NCBI GenBank assembly: GCA_900167215.1
Contig: FUZS01000008.1
Span: 1-64,000, forward strand
DNA length: 64,000 bases
From: [Eubacterium] yurii
GTDB lineage: Bacteria > Bacillota > Clostridia > Peptostreptococcales > Filifactoraceae
Reading direction: 5' to 3'
The notes beneath the pieces were generated by a model. That model ran no database searches, had not been told where the DNA came from, and worked only from the letters and a program-made list of their open reading frames with translations. The first letter of the stretch is position 1; each line of letters starts with the position of its first letter. The position numbers were made by a program, and so were the translations under genes. This document shows, piece by piece, positions 60,240 to 64,000 of this stretch.

Positions 60240-61895
60240 CTATTTTGTAAGAGTTACAGTTCTTGTAACACTATCCCAGTCAGTCTTTGCGCCTACAGCA
60301 TTTGCCACAAGTGCTACCGGTAAGAATGTTCTGCTGTCCTTTATTTCAGGAGCTGAATCAAGAGCAACTTTTTTGCCGTTTACCAACATTGTATTATTTC
60401 CTATAGTCAATATTACAGTATCTTTGTTGTCTTTTGAAGTAAGAGTTACCGTATTTGTCTTTGCATCCCAGCCTACGTTCATATCAAGAGATTCAGCTAC
60501 CGCTCTTACAGGTAACATAGTTCTTGATGATTTGATATATGGGGCTACATCAAGAGTTAGAGGATGTCCGTCTACTGAATATGCTTTGTTGTCTATTACA
60601 AACACAACTTTCTTTTGTGTTTTTTCAGGAGCCTTATCAGGAGTCTTATCTTTGCTACTATCCTTTGGATTAGCTTCTGTAGCTGCATTTACAGTAAATG
60701 CGTTAAGGCTTGTTATTACAGTCTTAGAATCTTTGTCATTTACAAGGTTCATCTTGTATGTGCCGTCATAGGCGAATCTGTCAAGAGTTACTTGTACTCC
60801 CTTTATTATTATCTTAGATGCTCTTGTAGATGTTTGGTCAACTCTGAATTTCAAAGTATTACCCTTTGAAGAAGGAGAGCTTACTACGATGTTGCCGTCT
60901 GCTGATGATATATTCATGCTGCTGAATGTCAATCCTTTGTAGTTAGGATCTACGCTTATGGTGTAGTCGCCTTTTGCAAGAGAGCCTGCTACTTTTTCAC
61001 TTATTACTATATCGCCCAAAGCTTGGTTTGCAGTACCAAGACTAAGCTCGTCCAAAGCTCTTTGTTGAACAGTTACGCCTTGATATACGTCAGCTACTAC
61101 AGTTGATACGTCTTTGATACCGCGTCCTTCAAGAGATGCTTTTATCTCACCTGTATAGTCTTTTTTAGGTGTGATGTCCATCTTTATTGTCCATTTATTC
61201 TTAGTGTCAAATTTTTCGTCTATTTTAAATTCAACATATGAGTCTTGAGTCTTTACAACTGTAAGAGGATCGTATCCGCTGTCTTGAGTTATCTTTATGC
61301 TGTCCTTATCAATTGTAGCGTTGTCAAATACTATGTCGTACATATTGTCAGGAAGTAATGAGTTTTCGATTAACTCGCTAAGTTGTATTTCTACTCCTAC
61401 CTTTGTATTTGCAGCTACTTCTTTTTTAGTTGAAGAGAAAGATGCTGAAAAGTCAGCTACTTTAGCTATGTCTATAGATTCTTCCTTGTCATTTGAGTTG
61501 ATAGGAGTAACAGCTACAGTTATATTGCCCTTAGCTACACTTCTTTCTACATCTATAACAGGTAGTATATAGAAGCTGTCTTCCGCATCTTTGCTTGTAG
61601 AAAGCTCAAATGTCATTATATTGCCATTTATAGTAGGCTTATATTTTCCGTTTATCATAGTTTTTTCGTTCCACTTGACATTTGACGGAAGTTTAAATTC
61701 AAATTTTGCCTTTTCGTCCCAGTCAGCTTTTGCATTTTCTTTAACTTCAATCTTACCTATTGTTTGGTCTGCAGTATTTCCGACGTTCACCATTTTTTCA
61801 ACCTTGATAGTCTTGATACCGTCGGCAAATGCCATACCGCTCAACATAGTTGCCGTTACAGCCATAACGGACATTCCTGCAAAGAATTTTTTCAT
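60240..61895 (-). CDS. Secreted protein with copper-amine-oxidase-like stalk domain
   Basis: A 551-residue exported protein. The signal peptide (KKFFAGMSVMAVTATMLSGMAFA) is cleaved near AFADG. Residues ~25-410 are beta-rich and unlike families I know. A Pro/Lys/Glu linker (~415-425) is followed by the C-terminal stalk domain (~430-551): VFVIDNKAYSVDGHPLTLDV, SSRTMLPVRAVAESLDMNV, ILTIGNNTMLVNGKKVALDS and SRTFLPVALVANAVGAKTDW. These units occur in clostridial surface proteins and do not imply amine oxidase activity. AAAGGAT lies upstream of ATG. It is transcribed alone, with a terminator at 60171. Confidence 0.85.
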   Translation of the reverse strand: MKKFFAGMSVMAVTATMLSGMAFADGIKTIKVEKMVNVGNTADQTIGKIEVKENAKADWDEKAKFEFKLPSNVKWNEKTMINGKYKPTINGNIMTFELSTSKDAEDSFYILPVIDVERSVAKGNITVAVTPINSNDKEESIDIAKVADFSASFSSTKKEVAANTKVGVEIQLSELIENSLLPDNMYDIVFDNATIDKDSIKITQDSGYDPLTVVKTQDSYVEFKIDEKFDTKNKWTIKMDITPKKDYTGEIKASLEGRGIKDVSTVVADVYQGVTVQQRALDELSLGTANQALGDIVISEKVAGSLAKGDYTISVDPNYKGLTFSSMNISSADGNIVVSSPSSKGNTLKFRVDQTSTRASKIIIKGVQVTLDRFAYDGTYKMNLVNDKDSKTVITSLNAFTVNAATEANPKDSSKDKTPDKAPEKTQKKVVFVIDNKAYSVDGHPLTLDVAPYIKSSRTMLPVRAVAESLDMNVGWDAKTNTVTLTSKDNKDTVILTIGNNTMLVNGKKVALDSAPEIKDSRTFLPVALVANAVGAKTDWDSVTRTVTLTK

Positions 61896-62031
61896 ATTTT
61901 TCCAATCCTTTCATTAATTATGTACTCGAAGTACAATAAAAAATACAAATAAAAATTACAAATTTAACTGATACTATTCTACACCAATAAAGGGCTTTTG
62001 AATATTAAAATTAAATTACAAATAAGTAGTA

Positions 62032-62955
62032 TCAACTTTGATAATCATCCTCTATTTGTTTTACAGTTTTTTGTGACATCTGTTTGAGCTCTTCAAGGAC
62101 AAATTTTCTAAGCCTCTTATCAGATGCGTTAATTGTCATATTTTTCGACCATAACATACTCAGTGTACGATAGTATTTCTTGTTAAAATGAAATATATCT
62201 ACATTAAGCCTTGTAAGTTTTTCGCAGTATGATGTTATAGCTACGCCAAGCCCGTTGGATACAAAATCAGCAAGCATTATATCACTGGTTACATAGTAGA
62301 GTATCTCAGGAGAAAAGTTATAGTTTTCATATATCTTGTTGATAGTCCTGTACATTGGAAACTTTTGATGAAATGACACAAATTTTTCTCCTATAAAATC
62401 TGAAAGATTGTCAAGCTGACCTTCAATTGCATACCTACCCTTAGGAGCGATAAGTACAAATTCTTCTTTGAGTATGGGGTATGATATGATGTCAGGATCT
62501 TCTACACGCAGTGCAAATCCTGTAGATACCTCGCCTTTTTTGATACTTTCCACCATTTTTGCAGTATCCATTTGAAGCACTTCAAACTGCACATTTCTTG
62601 AATTTTGCCTATTGTTAAATTTATCAAGCAACTGGTACAAAAAGTCAAAACTTAAACTTGCAAGAGATCCTATCACTGACTTTCCAAGTATTTCTTGTTT
62701 GAGGTATTTCATATCCTCCATCGATTTTTCGTATATTTTTAAGATGTCGTTGACATATTCCAAAAAGATGTATCCATATCTTGAAAGCTCTATGTTCCTA
62801 CCTGATTTTTGGAACAGGGGCAGACCAATCTCCTTTTCTATAGAAGATATGGCGTAATTGATACTTGAAGCTGATGTAAGCTGTTCTTCAGCTGCCATCA
62901 TATAGTGCTCGTGTTTTGCAAGAGACTTAAAGTAGTATAGATGTTGGATGTTCAT
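62032..62955 (-). CDS. LysR-family transcriptional regulator
   Basis: A 307-residue regulator. The N-terminal winged helix-turn-helix (~1-60) has HLYYFKSLAKHEHYMMAAEEQL, SASSINYAISSIEKEIG and LPLFQKSGRNIELSRYG. The periplasmic-binding-like effector domain is at ~90-290. The usual divergent target gene is absent; instead it lies 15 bases after a membrane-protein gene on the same strand, so the two form an operon. AAGGAGC precedes ATG. The ligand is unknown. Confidence 0.9.
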   Translation of the reverse strand: MNIQHLYYFKSLAKHEHYMMAAEEQLTSASSINYAISSIEKEIGLPLFQKSGRNIELSRYGYIFLEYVNDILKIYEKSMEDMKYLKQEILGKSVIGSLASLSFDFLYQLLDKFNNRQNSRNVQFEVLQMDTAKMVESIKKGEVSTGFALRVEDPDIISYPILKEEFVLIAPKGRYAIEGQLDNLSDFIGEKFVSFHQKFPMYRTINKIYENYNFSPEILYYVTSDIMLADFVSNGLGVAITSYCEKLTRLNVDIFHFNKKYYRTLSMLWSKNMTINASDKRLRKFVLEELKQMSQKTVKQIEDDYQS

Positions 62956-62970
62956 TAGGCTTGCTCCTTA

Positions 62971-63570
62971 TCAGCGAGACTTCTTGTATTTTACAGTTCC
63001 TCCTATATATATATCACTTATTGTAGAGTATTTTTCTTTTAATCCTTTTCCCTTGTTGAGGTTGCTCTCACGTATTTTGACTATTATCTGTGTATTGCTC
63101 AAATAGTGTACCTTGAGTTTTTTATTATCAGGTCGTATTACCTTTATATTTTTATCAAAATCATCAAAGGTCTTTGGAGGATATACAATTTTACCCGGTG
63201 ATACATCTCGTGAAAATCCATTAGAATAGGCTTCTTTAAATTTTGAAGTGAGAAATACTACTTCACCGGCATCTTTCATGGTAGGAACATCAGGAACTTT
63301 AAATTCAAGCAATAAGTCATTATCAAAGTCATAGAGATAGTAGTTTTCAACATATGCTGAGTCCATATTTAAAAGACTGTTGAAAATTCCACGTTGACAC
63401 TGTACATTTGTGAGCAGTATGAAGATTAAAGAAGATGCTACAGCCACTATTCTAAAAAGCAATCTCCTGCCAAACAATATTAAGTTATCAGTAATATCTA
63501 AGTCGCTATCAAATTCAAACAGGTCTTCATCGGCTATTTTCTCTATCTCTTCCAATTCTTCTTTATCCAT
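62971..63570 (-). CDS. Hypothetical single-span membrane protein
   Basis: A 199-residue protein: an acidic cytoplasmic N-terminus (KEELEEIEKIADEDLFEFDSD), one helix (LFRIVAVASSLIFILLTNV), and an outside domain of ~140 residues rich in Lys, Asp and Tyr. No family was recognised. GAGGAG precedes ATG. It is followed by the LysR gene after 15 bases, so it may be a partner or target of that regulator. Confidence 0.6.
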   Translation of the reverse strand: MDKEELEEIEKIADEDLFEFDSDLDITDNLILFGRRLLFRIVAVASSLIFILLTNVQCQRGIFNSLLNMDSAYVENYYLYDFDNDLLLEFKVPDVPTMKDAGEVVFLTSKFKEAYSNGFSRDVSPGKIVYPPKTFDDFDKNIKVIRPDNKKLKVHYLSNTQIIVKIRESNLNKGKGLKEKYSTISDIYIGGTVKYKKSR

Positions 63571-63762
63571 GTTTCTCCTCTAAAATTTTATTTTTATTTT
63601 AATGGGTTATTAATGTATTTTTAGTTTCTTTTCTAAAAATGCTATAAATATCTTCAATATTTTCTTAGATTAGGATGTTTACAATAAGTTATTAAAGCGA
63701 CATTAAAAAAGCTTTTATACGCTTAAACTCAACAATATCATAATTTATGCTGAGTCTTATTT

Positions 63763-64000
63763 CTAAACTATTGCAAAGTCCACTTCTCTAAATTCTTCAG
63801 ATGTCCTTATTACCTTGACCTTGATTTTCTCACCTATGCTGTATCTCTTTCCGCCATGTTTTCCTACTGCTGAGAGAGTATCTTCATCAAAGTTATATAT
63901 GTCATCTTTCATATCTACATATCTTACCAGACCTTCGACTGTATTATCCAATCTTGCAAAGATTCCGAAGTTTGTAATAGATGATATTACAGCGTCAAAG
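63763..64000 (-). CDS. rnr: Ribonuclease R, C-terminal S1 domain (truncated by window end)
   Basis: The frame is open to the window edge (79 codons). It reads as the S1 RNA-binding domain that ends RNase R: AVISSITNFGIFARLDNTVEGL (in short pieces SSITNFGIF, NTVEGLVRY), YNFDEDTLSAVGKHGGKRYS and GEKIKVKVIRTSEEFREVDF. RNase R is a 3'-5' exonuclease that degrades structured RNA. The lysine-rich tail found in many RNase R proteins is absent; the protein ends directly at AIV. The rest lies beyond the window. Confidence 0.88.
   Translation of the reverse strand, partial: FDAVISSITNFGIFARLDNTVEGLVRYVDMKDDIYNFDEDTLSAVGKHGGKRYSIGEKIKVKVIRTSEEFREVDFAIV

Noticed and set aside
60240-61895. Copper amine oxidase enzyme
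   Set aside because: Only the small N-terminal-type stalk domain is present; there is no catalytic amine oxidase domain.

Overview
The window is AT-rich, densely coding DNA from a low-GC Gram-positive anaerobe of the Clostridia; a Peptostreptococcaceae-like host is my best guess, but no single gene proves the genus. Supporting signs are strong Shine-Dalgarno sites, frequent TTG starts, a SecD-SecF fusion, SecG and YajC, a K+-dependent-type membrane pyrophosphatase, a DUF438 protein, Rpn-type nucleases, a GHMP homoserine kinase, mini-RNase III beside cysS, and flagellin. No rRNA, tRNA, CRISPR array or full-length transposase gene was recognised.

Layout. 1-13.6 kb: end of an HlyD-type exporter, tenA, a DUF438/PAS protein, a threonine block (hom-thrC, thrB, lysC), an amino-acid-type binding lipoprotein and flagellin. 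13.8-18 kb: a minus-strand structured RNA, a type III toxin-antitoxin locus with pseudoknot repeats, an RNase PH/RdgB fusion, and an Rpn nuclease followed by an extra copy of its C-terminal end. 18-25.5 kb: Ca-type P-ATPase, amidase, a small repeat-containing RNA, a sigma-like gene with YvrJ, DUF1659 and DUF2922, and a solo ribosomal protein S4. 25.5-38 kb (mostly minus strand): a GGDEF-EAL protein, a flavoprotein, secDF-yajC, a secreted repeat protein, zupT-cobJ-cobK and a Fur-family regulator. 38-51 kb (mostly plus strand): secG, hppA, metF, msrAB-pncB, rhomboid, a coiled-coil protein, ABC-F, sortase and an LCP protein. 52-56 kb: a BlaI/BlaR1-like pair whose receptor carries PepSY repeats, plus a duplicated stand-alone PepSY gene under the same operator. 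56.6-64 kb (minus strand): glutaredoxin-like protein, cysteine hydrolase, cysS-mrnC, a secreted stalk-domain protein, a LysR regulator with a membrane protein, and the end of RNase R.

The most striking large-scale feature is repeats. Nearly every long intergenic gap holds one or more of three families of roughly 112-133 bp elements. All end in TACTA...TAGTA, and most intact copies are flanked by a duplicated TTA or TAA. One copy sits inside another with the duplication preserved, so these are MITE-like mobile elements.

The best candidates for new biology are: (1) the type III antitoxin at 14.4-14.5 kb, where two repeats each form a hairpin and a pseudoknot that covary; (2) the Rpn gene with an internal Shine-Dalgarno and start, plus a stand-alone copy of that short product; (3) the BlaR1-PepSY receptor, whose own coding sequence contains a ribosome-binding site reused by a duplicated free PepSY gene; (4) the sigma/YvrJ/DUF1659/DUF2922 block with its adjacent repeat RNA; and (5) several unassigned minus-strand small RNAs with clear promoters and terminators.
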